From positions 1-50,261 of the forward strand of contig URAG01000006.1 in the NCBI GenBank assembly GCA_900545755.1: a DNA stretch of 50,261 bases. Direction: 5' to 3'. Both the position numbers and the translations under genes were made by a program. Of this stretch, positions 24,301 through 31,716 are shown piece by piece; position 1 is the stretch's first letter; each line of letters begins with the position of its first letter. The notes beneath the pieces were generated by a model. It did no database searches. It was not told the origin of the DNA and was given only the letters and a program-made list of their open reading frames with translations. Origin of the DNA: an uncultured Cloacibacillus sp. (lineage in GTDB: Bacteria; Synergistota; Synergistia; Synergistales; Synergistaceae).

Positions 24301-25611
24301 AACGGCGCGGTCAAAATACGAATCCGCTCGCTGCTCGCCGCTATAAAAATGCGCAAAAACAACCCAGAGGCCGTAAGCGACGCGCCGAGTGCCGAAACCG
24401 CCCGCCCGCGCGTCACGGAGACGAAGGGACGCGTGCTCCTCTGCCCGCCGCTCTCCAACTACCACTTCCAGTTCCTCGGCGCAGCCTTCGAAAGCGCCGG
24501 AATACGCCTCGACGTACTGCCCGAGGGCACGCGCGAGACGGTCGAACTCGGCCTGCGCTACGTCAACAACGACGTCTGCTACCCCGCGATGATGGTCGTC
24601 GGACAGTTCATACAGGCGCTCAAAAGCGGACAGTACGACCCAGACAAGACCGACTGCCTCTACGCGCAGACAGGCGGGGCTTGCCGCGCCAGCAACTACG
24701 TCCACCTGCTCCGCCGCGCGCTCGACGCCGCGGGCTTCCCGCAGGTGCGCGTCCTAGCCGCGAACCAGCAGAAGGGCGGCGATGCCGAGAAGCTCGAAGT
24801 GCCGCTAGGCACCTACTGGCGCGCGCTCATGGCGATAAACTACGGCGACTTACTCATGCGGCTGCTGCTCCGCACGCGCCCGTACGAGAAGGAAAAGGGG
24901 ACCGCCGACGCGCTCTACGAAAAATGGAGCGAGGCCGCGCGCGAAAACGTCCGCGACGGAAGCTGGAGCGCCTATAAGCGCAACGTGCGCGATATGGTGC
25001 GCGAGTTCACCGCCGTCCCCATAGACGGCGTCAAACGCCCACGCGTCGGCATAGTCGGAGAAATTCTTGTAAAATACCACGCGAACGCCAACGAGCACTT
25101 GGTCGACCTCATAGAGAGCGAGGGCGGCGAGGCCGTCGTACCGGACATGGCGAACTTCCTCTCCTACTGCATGTTCGACACCATATACTCGCATCAGAAG
25201 CTGGGCGGCAGTCTGTTGCCGCGCATCGGCGGAGAGACCGCCGTCTGGCTGCTCGAACGCGCCAAAGCGCCGATAGCCGAGGTGATTCGCGGCACGCGCT
25301 TCGGCGAGACCCACAGCATAAAAGAGCTCGCGAAGCTCGGCTCGTCTATAGTCTCGCAGTCCAACCAGGGCGGCGAAGGCTGGCTGCTCTCCGCCGAAAT
25401 GATATCGCTCATCGAAAGCGGCGTGAAAAACGTCCTCTGCGTCCAGCCATTCGCCTGCCTGCCGAACCATATCACCGGCAAAGGCGTCGTCAAGGAACTC
25501 AAACGCCGCTACGAGGGCGCGAACATCCTGCCGCTCGACTACGACGCAAGCGTCAGCACGACGAACCAGCTTAACAGGATAAAGCTCCTAATGGCCACCG
25601 CGAAAGCCTAA
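21388..25611 (+). CDS. Giant double activase / 2-hydroxyacyl-CoA dehydratase-like fusion protein
   Basis: A 1407-residue protein of the BadF/BcrA/HgdC activase superfamily. Two ASKHA ATPase repeats are visible. The first opens AGLDIGSTTAKVVVLD (residues 6-21) with NETCAGGTGAFLDQMA and SRCGVFAK. The second opens YLGIDVGSTTTKVVLIG (322-338) with NEACSSGCGSFLQSFA and SRCTVFMN. In HgdC the equivalent cysteines bridge a 4Fe-4S cluster between subunits, so both repeats could bind one within a single chain. A CAGCGNKC motif (from Cys606) begins a linker domain. The rest resembles the dehydratase beta-like (HgdB) fold. Relatives of about this length are known in anaerobes, with no settled substrate. 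ATG 21388 is chosen with GGGAGG 10 nt upstream. It is followed by a terminator. Confidence 0.88.
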   Translation: MQLLHAGLDIGSTTAKVVVLDEYDRIIFSRYSRHFADIRAAVSKLVNEMRDRFAGSRFTLAMAGSGALELAQGMDVPFTQEQIACTASIARFLPGVDVCIELGGEDAKITFFDPAGAEQRMNETCAGGTGAFLDQMATLFGIDAAGLNEMAKGYKTIYPIASRCGVFAKTDVQALLNDGASKPDVAASIFQAIVNQTISGLACGRKIQGRVAFLGGPLYFLSELRKRFAETLKLPPEQCIFPENPHLFVAMGAAISAKQYGAVAADVLQKRAEHFFISHKDEKHSILPPLFTSEAELDSFMERHSKCAAKRLDIAGYKGDAYLGIDVGSTTTKVVLIGSQGELLFSRYKINGVGEPVKTVREVLSELYAVMPDTVKIKSSGVTGYGEKLIQAAFGIDVGEVETVAHARAAGFVLPGADFVIDIGGQDMKCLRIKDGVIDGVFLNEACSSGCGSFLQSFAKSLNMEMDEFARAAEKSQNPVDLGSRCTVFMNSRVRQAQKEGAAIEDISAGLVYSVVRNALYKVLKIKDPSELGEKIVVQGGTFKNNALLRAFELVTKRDVVRPDVSELMGAFGAALISRDNAPERSSLLGREQIADFKAESTTRHCAGCGNKCLLTLTKFGDGKTYISGNRCERGASVSEKGALPSNIFAKKYHRLFDYYKPLAEAEAPRGVMGVPRVLNMYENYPFWFTVLTKLGFSVRLSSKAPDENLGIDTIPSQTVCYPAKLVHRHITELLENGVKNIFYPVMLRETKEFAGAQKNYNCPVVTGYPDVARLNIDGIREAGVNYIKPELFIESDKSVAIALKSSLAQFGVADGEIKAAIAAAREEMARYKRDIEQFGADALHELKQRGGVGIVLAGHPYHLSPEVNHGIPELINSYGVTLFTEDSVCWMARDIEKPGDVGAVDQWVYHSRLYRAAMAVASHPDFKDVELVQFNSFGCGLDAISAEQTADILTRAGKLHTLIKIDEGKNNGAVKIRIRSLLAAIKMRKNNPEAVSDAPSAETARPRVTETKGRVLLCPPLSNYHFQFLGAAFESAGIRLDVLPEGTRETVELGLRYVNNDVCYPAMMVVGQFIQALKSGQYDPDKTDCLYAQTGGACRASNYVHLLRRALDAAGFPQVRVLAANQQKGGDAEKLEVPLGTYWRALMAINYGDLLMRLLLRTRPYEKEKGTADALYEKWSEAARENVRDGSWSAYKRNVRDMVREFTAVPIDGVKRPRVGIVGEILVKYHANANEHLVDLIESEGGEAVVPDMANFLSYCMFDTIYSHQKLGGSLLPRIGGETAVWLLERAKAPIAEVIRGTRFGETHSIKELAKLGSSIVSQSNQGGEGWLLSAEMISLIESGVKNVLCVQPFACLPNHITGKGVVKELKRRYEGANILPLDYDASVSTTNQLNRIKLLMATAKA

Positions 25612-25630
25612 AAAGTTTGCAGTTTTACAC

Positions 25631-25669
25631 AGGCGGCGCGCTTTCCTCCCCGGGAAGCCGCCGCCTTTT
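25631..25669 (+). terminator. Rho-independent terminator after the activase-like gene
   Basis: AGGCGGC (25631-25637) pairs with GCCGCCT (25660-25666), with further internal pairing (CTTTCC..GGGAAG), followed by a T run. It lies about 20 bp after the stop. Confidence 0.78.
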
Positions 25670-25802
25670 ACTCTTCACGCCCCGCAGCAGCCTGCGGAAC
25701 CAGCGCTATAGGGCAAACACCGCGTACAGATACGCTCAAGCAGTATTTTCATTCTGTTACCTGTCTACCATACGCGCAATACCTCCGTCGTGAGGATAAA
25801 GC

Positions 25803-25941
25803 GTACTTTTTGTGCAATGTGATAGTTGATTTTTATTATTACATGCGATAATAATATCCAGTGCAAAATTATATATCTTTTGCCATCGACTGCACGAAAA
25901 GCTTTAATATACAAAATCTTGATAAGCGGCGCAAAAAGTAC
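25803..25941. repeat. 13-bp inverted repeats flanking an AT-rich core
   Basis: GTACTTTTTGTGC (25803-25815) and, inverted, GCGCAAAAAGTAC (25929-25941) match at 12 of 13 positions. They enclose 113 bp that is much more AT-rich than its surroundings. This could be a small non-autonomous element, a regulator-binding region, or chance in an AT-rich stretch. No target-site duplication is clear. Confidence 0.4.
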
Positions 25942-26028
25942 ACATTTCCCGCCGCGCCGGACTGAAGCAAAAATGAATAATACTGCGCGTGCTCATTCGC
26001 CGCGCATATTCTTTCGGAGGTCATGCAC

Positions 26029-27501
26029 TTGCTCTTCAATTCCTATGTTTTCATTTTTCTGTTTCTCCCCGTTACATTCGCAGTATGGCGAGTGCTGTGC
26101 GCGAAGAAAAAGCTCGCCGCCGCGATTTACTGGCTGCTGGCTGCGTCGCTGTTTTTCTACGGATACTGGAACCCGCCCTATCTTTTGCTGCTGCTTGCGT
26201 CGATCACAGTGAACTTCGTGATTCAGAAGAGGATAGCGCAGACGCGCCCGTCGTCCGCGGCGAAGACCTATATGATCGCCGGCGTCGCGGCAAACCTCGC
26301 GCTCATAGGATACTTCAAATACGCAAATTTCTTCGCCGAAAATATGGCCGCGCTCTTCGGGGCTTCGTGGCGCACGCTCGACATATTTCTACCGCTCGGC
26401 ATTTCGTTCTTTACCTTCCAGCAAATCGCATGCCTAGTCGACACCTATCACGGAAAGCTCGGAGTTATGCCGTTTCGCCATTACGCGCTCTTCGTCTCTT
26501 TCTTCCCGCAGCTGATAGCGGGACCGATAGTGTTGGCCGACAAGATTATCCCGCAGTTCTCCGGCAAGAAAATTTTCTGCTTTTCATGGAGGAATATCTG
26601 CGTGGCAATCACGCTCTTTTCCATAGGACTCTTCAAAAAAGTAATTATCGCGGACACGTTCTCGCCGTGGACGGCGCTCGCGTTCGAGGCGGAGCACCCA
26701 TTGACGCTGATCGAAGCGTGGAGCGGCGCGCTCGCCTATACGATACAGCTGTATTTTGACTTCTCAGGCTACTCCGATATGGCGCTCGGCCTTGCTTCGT
26801 TCTTCAATATAAAGCTGCCGCTCAACTTCGACTCGCCGTATAAAGCGACGTCGATCATAGACTTCTGGCGCCGGTGGCACATGACGCTCTCCGGCTTTTT
26901 ACGCGGTTACCTCTATATCCCGCTCGGCGGCAACCGGAAGGGAAAAGCGCGGCGCTATGTTAACCTCATGGCGACGATGCTGCTCGGCGGCCTGTGGCAC
27001 GGCGCGGGGTGGACCTTCGTAATTTGGGGCGGCCTGCACGGGCTGTACCTCACTGTCAATCATTTCTGGCGCGAGCACAGCTCCGTGCGAATTCCGTCGT
27101 TTATCGGATGGCCGATGACATTTATATCTGTAGTCTTCGCATGGGTATTCTTTAGAGCGGAGTCTGCCGCGCAGGCTGTCGCGATATTGAAAGGCATGGC
27201 GGGGATGAACGGATTCGTAGTACCTGCCGAATATGTCCCAGGCTGGCTCGCTTCCGTTCTTTCGTCGCTCGGCGTATCAGTGCTCGACTACATACCGCTC
27301 TGGGCGTTTGAGCGGCGCGAGATACTGAACATCGCGCTCGCACTCATCGTATGCGCCGCCGCGCCGAACGCATACGAAATTACGTCGCGCATAAATTTCA
27401 CAAAGAGGCCGTGGTTCACTGCCGCAATCGTGAGCGTCCTCGCCCTGACGGCGGCGCTTTCTCTCTATCAGGTTTCTGAATTCCTTTATTTCCAGTTCTA
27501 G
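26029..27501 (+). CDS. MBOAT-family membrane O-acyltransferase (AlgI-like)
   Basis: A 490-residue multi-pass enzyme that transfers acyl (often acetyl) groups across the inner membrane to surface glycans. Hallmarks are FNSYVFIFLFLP at the N-terminus, LPLGISFFTFQQIACLVD, FFPQLIAGPI, FWRRWHMTLSGFLRGYLYIPLGG, and GGLWHGAGWTFVIWGGLHG with the invariant His324. I favour TTG 26029 as the start. GGAGG (26016-26020) is then 8 nt away and the protein begins LLFNSY, as in relatives. The ATG at 26023 is only 2 nt from that site. The SGNH-like gene follows 15 bp later, forming the classic acyltransferase pair for polysaccharide acetylation. Confidence 0.92.
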   Translation: MLFNSYVFIFLFLPVTFAVWRVLCAKKKLAAAIYWLLAASLFFYGYWNPPYLLLLLASITVNFVIQKRIAQTRPSSAAKTYMIAGVAANLALIGYFKYANFFAENMAALFGASWRTLDIFLPLGISFFTFQQIACLVDTYHGKLGVMPFRHYALFVSFFPQLIAGPIVLADKIIPQFSGKKIFCFSWRNICVAITLFSIGLFKKVIIADTFSPWTALAFEAEHPLTLIEAWSGALAYTIQLYFDFSGYSDMALGLASFFNIKLPLNFDSPYKATSIIDFWRRWHMTLSGFLRGYLYIPLGGNRKGKARRYVNLMATMLLGGLWHGAGWTFVIWGGLHGLYLTVNHFWREHSSVRIPSFIGWPMTFISVVFAWVFFRAESAAQAVAILKGMAGMNGFVVPAEYVPGWLASVLSSLGVSVLDYIPLWAFERREILNIALALIVCAAAPNAYEITSRINFTKRPWFTAAIVSVLALTAALSLYQVSEFLYFQF

Positions 27502-27516
27502 GATGGTGCCTTGATT

Positions 27517-28641
27517 ATGCTGAAACGTAAACTATACAAGAAATGGACTTTCTTTTTTCTGTCTATCTTCATCTTCGTCACAGCCTCCGTCGTCGCAATC
27601 AACTACGCCGTCGACCCAATGTGGTGCTTCAACCACGAGACGCCGTTCGCCGAGTGGCGTGAGTTTATTGACGAGAGGATACAAAAAGCTAATCTGCTGC
27701 GTTTCCGCAAAGACGAGATAGACACGCTAATCATAGGAAGCAGCCGCGTAATGCAGATGGATACAAACAAAATCGGTGACGGAGCTTTTAACTTCGGCCT
27801 AAGCTCGTGCATGCCGATAGAATATTCTGTACTGATGGAAATTTTTCATAAAACGCGTGGATACTACCCGGATAAGATTATAGTTGGATTGGACTTCTTT
27901 GGCGCAAACGCCACTTACAATGACAGGAGCAAAGAAAACCGTGCTGTTCCGATTCTTCAGATGCTTGATGACAACGCGTTTATCTACCGTATGGAAATGC
28001 TGTCAAGCATTGAGCTGAGCAGAAAGAGCTTCAATCTCATTCGTAAAAATATAAGCATCAAAGAAGATGATATTGAATATGCCGATATCAGATATAACGT
28101 AGGGCACATGGGGGCGAGTGCAGTCTATCCGCCGATCGAAGATGTCGAACACAAAAAGCACATCGTACATAATCTATACATAGAGTTTAAGAAAATTTAT
28201 GAGTTTTTCCGGTATAACGAGCAATATAAGAAAAATATCTCGGCTTTGCTACAGTTGTCCAGTCAGGTTGATGTAAAGCCCTACATAACTCCTGAAGGTA
28301 CGTTGACAATGCGAATTATAGCAGAAACACCTGGACGTATTGACGATTACGAGCGTATGTTCCGCGATGCGGTTGATGTTTTCGGAGGTGTGTGGAATTT
28401 CATGTACGTGAACTCAGTCACGTCAAACCACATATATTGGCGCGAGCCGAGCCATTGTTTGAAACAGGTCAACTCATGGATACTCGACAGAATGTCAGGC
28501 AATGGTAATCCCCCGACGGATTTCGGCGTGTATGTTACAAAAGAAAATATAGATGAACACATCAAAGAAGTCAGAGCTCAACTGCTGGCGCTGCCAAGCC
28601 AGAAAGATTCGTGGACAGAGCTGATGGGAGAATACAACTGA
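27517..28641 (+). CDS. SGNH/AlgJ-like partner of the MBOAT acyltransferase
   Basis: A 374-residue, type II membrane-anchored protein: a basic start and one helix (11-30), then an extracytoplasmic domain. DTLIIGSSRVMQMD (69-82) supplies the nucleophilic Ser block of SGNH-type acyl-esterases/transferases. WREPSHC near the C-terminus (Glu310-His313) occupies the place of the usual Asp-x-x-His dyad, with Glu replacing Asp. It likely takes the acyl group exported by the MBOAT protein and puts it on a glycan. GC content falls sharply (roughly one third GC in parts of 27.8-28.6 kb), suggesting horizontal acquisition. ATG 27517 is preferred over the in-frame TTG 27511. It ends 4 bp from a convergent gene. 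Confidence 0.75.
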   Translation: MLKRKLYKKWTFFFLSIFIFVTASVVAINYAVDPMWCFNHETPFAEWREFIDERIQKANLLRFRKDEIDTLIIGSSRVMQMDTNKIGDGAFNFGLSSCMPIEYSVLMEIFHKTRGYYPDKIIVGLDFFGANATYNDRSKENRAVPILQMLDDNAFIYRMEMLSSIELSRKSFNLIRKNISIKEDDIEYADIRYNVGHMGASAVYPPIEDVEHKKHIVHNLYIEFKKIYEFFRYNEQYKKNISALLQLSSQVDVKPYITPEGTLTMRIIAETPGRIDDYERMFRDAVDVFGGVWNFMYVNSVTSNHIYWREPSHCLKQVNSWILDRMSGNGNPPTDFGVYVTKENIDEHIKEVRAQLLALPSQKDSWTELMGEYN

Positions 28642-28645
28642 AGCG

Positions 28646-29692
28646 CTAAATCAACAGCCCTTCGACAACCGTATACCAATGCCCTTCGATATCTTTAAAC
28701 GAATAATATAGCTTCCAGCCGTGGTGTTCGTCTTTCGCCAGCGCCGCTTTGTATAGGCTGTCTTCGCCGGCTTCGCGTACGGGGTCGAGCCGTTTGCCTT
28801 CGATTATTTGCCAGCACATGCCGAGGTCACGGCTTTCCGCGAATATTATGGAATGTTTTCCGCGGCCGTCTTTGGCGCACAGCGCCATGAGCAGGCGTTC
28901 ATTATCTTCTTCAACGTCAATGTGCCACGGGGTTAGGCCGTCCAGCATTCCGTCCAGTTCGACTTTAACGCCATCCGCGATTGAAAAGAGTTCCGGGCAT
29001 TCGGCGCGTTTTATATCATAAATGCCTGATTCTTCGTCGACGTACCAGAGATAGTATTCCCCGCGCAGCTTCAGCACGGAGGGAGACATCAGCACGCCGG
29101 CCCTGTCGGCAGGACTTTTCATGGAAGACAGAACTTTAGGCTCGCTCCACACTGCTCCATCGCGAGTTTCCATAACCTTAACTGATATCAGCAGGCAGCC
29201 CTTTTCCTCGCGCACTTCACGATATATCATAAAAGCAGTACCGTTTTCGTAAAAGAGCGCCGGGTCGGAGTTGTACCCTGTCCAGTCGGACGGCGGGGCG
29301 ACGACCGGCGATTTTCCGCCTTGCGGCAGCTGCCATGAAAGGCCGTCGCCGCTCACGAGAAATTCAGGATTTTCAAAATAGACGATAGCTTTCGGGAACG
29401 GAGTGACAGCCATCAGATATTTCCATTTGCCAGCTCCGAAGCCCTCAGGTACATATATTACATCCGGGTGTACCGTCTCGCCGAAGCCCGATGTCATCGA
29501 CAAGTCGATAAACTCCACACCGCCGCGGTAGTAACGCGGCTGTGCGGCGACAGCCAGTCCTTCTTCATACTGTAGCCTGTTCCAGTGTTTCTTGACACCG
29601 CCGCGCACCGATGCGGGAAAGAGGTACGGTAAGTTCGTCGTAATCTGTAAACAAAGCCTAGTCAGTTCTCTTTTTATTTTTGAAGATTCCAT
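28646..29692 (-). CDS. GH43/GH32-like five-bladed beta-propeller protein
   Basis: A 348-residue protein made of repeated short beta segments typical of the five-bladed propeller of glycoside hydrolase clans F/J. Telling blocks are HPDVIYVPEGFGAGKWKYLMAVTPFP (about 75-100), YNSDPALFYENGTAFMIYRE, SPSVLKLRGEYYLWYVDEE, and TPWHIDVEEDNERLLMALCA. Each contains the aromatic/acidic pattern of a propeller blade. No signal peptide is evident, so it may act in the cytoplasm on a sugar intermediate, or be a non-catalytic glycan-binding protein. It is the last gene of the eight-gene glycan operon, 34 bp after the GT4-like gene. Catalytic residues cannot be assigned safely. Confidence 0.65.
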   Translation of the reverse strand: MESSKIKRELTRLCLQITTNLPYLFPASVRGGVKKHWNRLQYEEGLAVAAQPRYYRGGVEFIDLSMTSGFGETVHPDVIYVPEGFGAGKWKYLMAVTPFPKAIVYFENPEFLVSGDGLSWQLPQGGKSPVVAPPSDWTGYNSDPALFYENGTAFMIYREVREEKGCLLISVKVMETRDGAVWSEPKVLSSMKSPADRAGVLMSPSVLKLRGEYYLWYVDEESGIYDIKRAECPELFSIADGVKVELDGMLDGLTPWHIDVEEDNERLLMALCAKDGRGKHSIIFAESRDLGMCWQIIEGKRLDPVREAGEDSLYKAALAKDEHHGWKLYYSFKDIEGHWYTVVEGLLI

Positions 29693-29726
29693 GATTTGAC
29701 GCTCTCCTCTTTAACGCAGCGCGACT

Positions 29727-30698
29727 CTACAGTTTTTTCACAATATCAAGAAATCGCCGGAAGGCCGCTTCGTTCGTCTGATTTTCGAGCACCCAGCGCC
29801 TCGGAGTACAGCTCTCCAAGACGGCGAGCCCAGCGCGCAGCTCGTCAATGTTATGCCATTTCATCCCTGTCTGCGCAGTTATGTACGGTGCCGCGTCGCG
29901 TCCGCGCGCAATTACGCTTTCAGACTCATAGACGAGAGTAGGGCGGTTCATCGACCAGGCCTGAGTCAATGCCAGCCCCTGCGTTTCGCTGCCGCCCATA
30001 ACGACGGCGAAATCGCACCACTCAAGCAGGCGTTTGTAGTCCTCGGGCACATAGCTGCCGTAACGCAATACTTTCGTCTCAATTCCTCGTTCTTCTATAA
30101 CCTGCGCAGCCTGTATGGACATCGTCACGCCTTCGCCTTTCACGTACAAAAGCGCACGACGCGCAGTATTGCCTTCTCTCATGTCGTGCGGAGACCAAAT
30201 TGTCTCATCAACACCCGCAGCCCAAACGTTAAGATTTTTTATCGTGCGTCCCGAAGCGCGGCATTCCGACAGATATGCGTCAGCAATCCAGCGTGAAGCC
30301 AGTAAGTAACAGTCTATCGATTTGTCCGTGACTATCCAGTCGTGCTCGGCAGGCCCTTCGTGACATATCATCGGCCCGGCTATGAGTTCTTCGACGATTC
30401 CGCGCCGCTTCATCTCAATTACGTCTCGAAGTACGCGCCATGAGCACGGGACATAAGCGACGCTGCCGCGCGCCACGTCGCGCGGCGGATTTATGAGAAG
30501 CTCGACTTCCGGAAAATATCCAGCGCCTTTAATAAAAGAATCAACGAGGTCTTGATGGCCGCCAAGCGTATGCAAACAGGTCCACGCTTTATAGGCGTTA
30601 CCGCGCAGCGTGTATTTCAGATAGTTTAAACGCCGCTCGCAGTCTTTTGCGAAGCGCTCCCATGCAGCCAACGGCTTGGTAAAAAACGAAATGCGCAT
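29727..30698 (-). CDS. GT4-like glycosyltransferase
   Basis: A 323-residue GT-B-type protein. The C-terminal half carries the donor-binding pattern: LNVWAAGVDETIWSPHD (sugar-transferase hinge), RRALLYVKG, then WCDFAVVMGGSETQGLALTQAWSMNRPTLVYE. In the last, the GT4-type Glu-x7-Glu segment appears as SETQGLALTQAW, with the second Glu replaced by Gln. The N-terminal acceptor domain is short. It is predicted cytoplasmic and to add one sugar to the lipid-linked or core oligosaccharide. It begins 7 bp after the GT9 gene stop. Donor and linkage are unknown. Confidence 0.72.
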   Translation of the reverse strand: MRISFFTKPLAAWERFAKDCERRLNYLKYTLRGNAYKAWTCLHTLGGHQDLVDSFIKGAGYFPEVELLINPPRDVARGSVAYVPCSWRVLRDVIEMKRRGIVEELIAGPMICHEGPAEHDWIVTDKSIDCYLLASRWIADAYLSECRASGRTIKNLNVWAAGVDETIWSPHDMREGNTARRALLYVKGEGVTMSIQAAQVIEERGIETKVLRYGSYVPEDYKRLLEWCDFAVVMGGSETQGLALTQAWSMNRPTLVYESESVIARGRDAAPYITAQTGMKWHNIDELRAGLAVLESCTPRRWVLENQTNEAAFRRFLDIVKKL

Positions 30699-30705
30699 GT
30701 TTGCA

Positions 30706-31668
30706 TCACCGGCTCAACAAACGCTCAACCGCAGCGAAAACTTCCACCGCGCTTATATCCTCAAGACACTGGCGCGAACATTCGAGCTTCTCGCACCCCT
30801 TGTCCGGGCAGGCACAGAAGAAGCAGGCGCCGAGGTTGTCCGTGTACCTTGTGCCGGCGCCTGGGAAGTTCGGGCCGAAAAGGCCGGCGACAGGTTTTCC
30901 TAGGGCTCGCGCTATGTGCATCAGTCCGGTGTCGCCGGATACGACGGCATCCATCATAGACGCCAGCGTAATGGAGCCCTCTATAGACGTGCGTCCGACC
31001 ATGTCCGTGACGCGCGGCGAAGCGGCTCCGTCGCATATTTCGCGCGCTGCGCGCGCTTCGTCTTCCCCGCTTCCCATCAGATACATATCGTACCCGGCGT
31101 CAGATGCAAATTGGCAGAATTCTATCCATCTCCGCACCGGCCATCTTTTTACTGCGGCGCTCGCGCCTATGGCTAGTCCAAGTTTTTTACGTCCGCTTTT
31201 GTTGAGCTGCCATCCGTCGCCGCTGGCAGGCGGGCAAAGGTATGACGGACAATCGCACATTTCAAGCGACGTGTCCATGAGTTCAGACAAATCAAAATCC
31301 GTATGCGTAAACGGGAAACGGTGAATGACGCAGTAACGCTTCTTTATGCCAGAGAAAAGAGAGAATAGGCTGCTGCGGTCCGAGCCGTGCATATCTACAA
31401 GGATGTCGAAGTCCATGCGCCGGACTTTTTTCAAAATCTCCCGATACCCTCGGTTGCCGGTGTTCTTCCTGTACCATTCGATCACATCATCGACCCACGG
31501 CTGCGCGCGCACGATTCCGGCGTACATCGAGTCCGTCATCCATGTCAGATGAAATTCCGGATGTTTCTCTTTTATCCGCATCGCTGAGTAGTTTGCGAAA
31601 ATCATATCGCCGAGAGAGGAAAATCTCAGGAACAGAACTTTTTTGCTCTTTTCCGTCACGTCTGACAC
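30706..31668 (-). CDS. GT9 heptosyltransferase-like glycosyltransferase
   Basis: A 320-residue member of the ADP-heptose:LPS heptosyltransferase family (GT9). It begins KVLFLRFSSLGDMIFANYSA, the family N-terminal motif with catalytic-region Asp. Later it carries VVSGDTGLMHIARALGKPVAGLFGP, the donor-binding signature. A Cys-rich stretch (CFFCACPDKGCEKLEC) near residue 280 is common in GT9 proteins. It implies an LPS-type core and therefore an outer membrane. It follows the GT4 gene by 48 bp on the same strand. The family is confident; the heptose donor is assumed, not shown. Confidence 0.85.
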   Translation of the reverse strand: MSDVTEKSKKVLFLRFSSLGDMIFANYSAMRIKEKHPEFHLTWMTDSMYAGIVRAQPWVDDVIEWYRKNTGNRGYREILKKVRRMDFDILVDMHGSDRSSLFSLFSGIKKRYCVIHRFPFTHTDFDLSELMDTSLEMCDCPSYLCPPASGDGWQLNKSGRKKLGLAIGASAAVKRWPVRRWIEFCQFASDAGYDMYLMGSGEDEARAAREICDGAASPRVTDMVGRTSIEGSITLASMMDAVVSGDTGLMHIARALGKPVAGLFGPNFPGAGTRYTDNLGACFFCACPDKGCEKLECSRQCLEDISAVEVFAAVERLLSR

Positions 31669-31716
31669 CTCCTGTAATCGGCCTGCGTACCATTCTCCCC
31701 ACGCAGAAATATGCCG

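Larger units (their letters stand above)
25612..26028. other. Long AT-rich intergenic region upstream of the acyltransferase pair
   Basis: These 417 bases hold the terminator above and then an abruptly AT-rich stretch (about 25800-25960) with several TATAAT-like and GATAAT boxes. One is TGCGATAAT preceded by TTGATT at 15-nt spacing, a possible promoter for the acyltransferase genes. I find no gene, tRNA or CRISPR repeat. The AT-rich core is flanked by the inverted repeats listed separately. Confidence 0.5.

Noticed and set aside
24108..24977. 289-codon plus-strand frame inside the activase-like gene
   Set aside because: A different frame of the same strand with extreme Arg content; it lacks a ribosome site and homology features.
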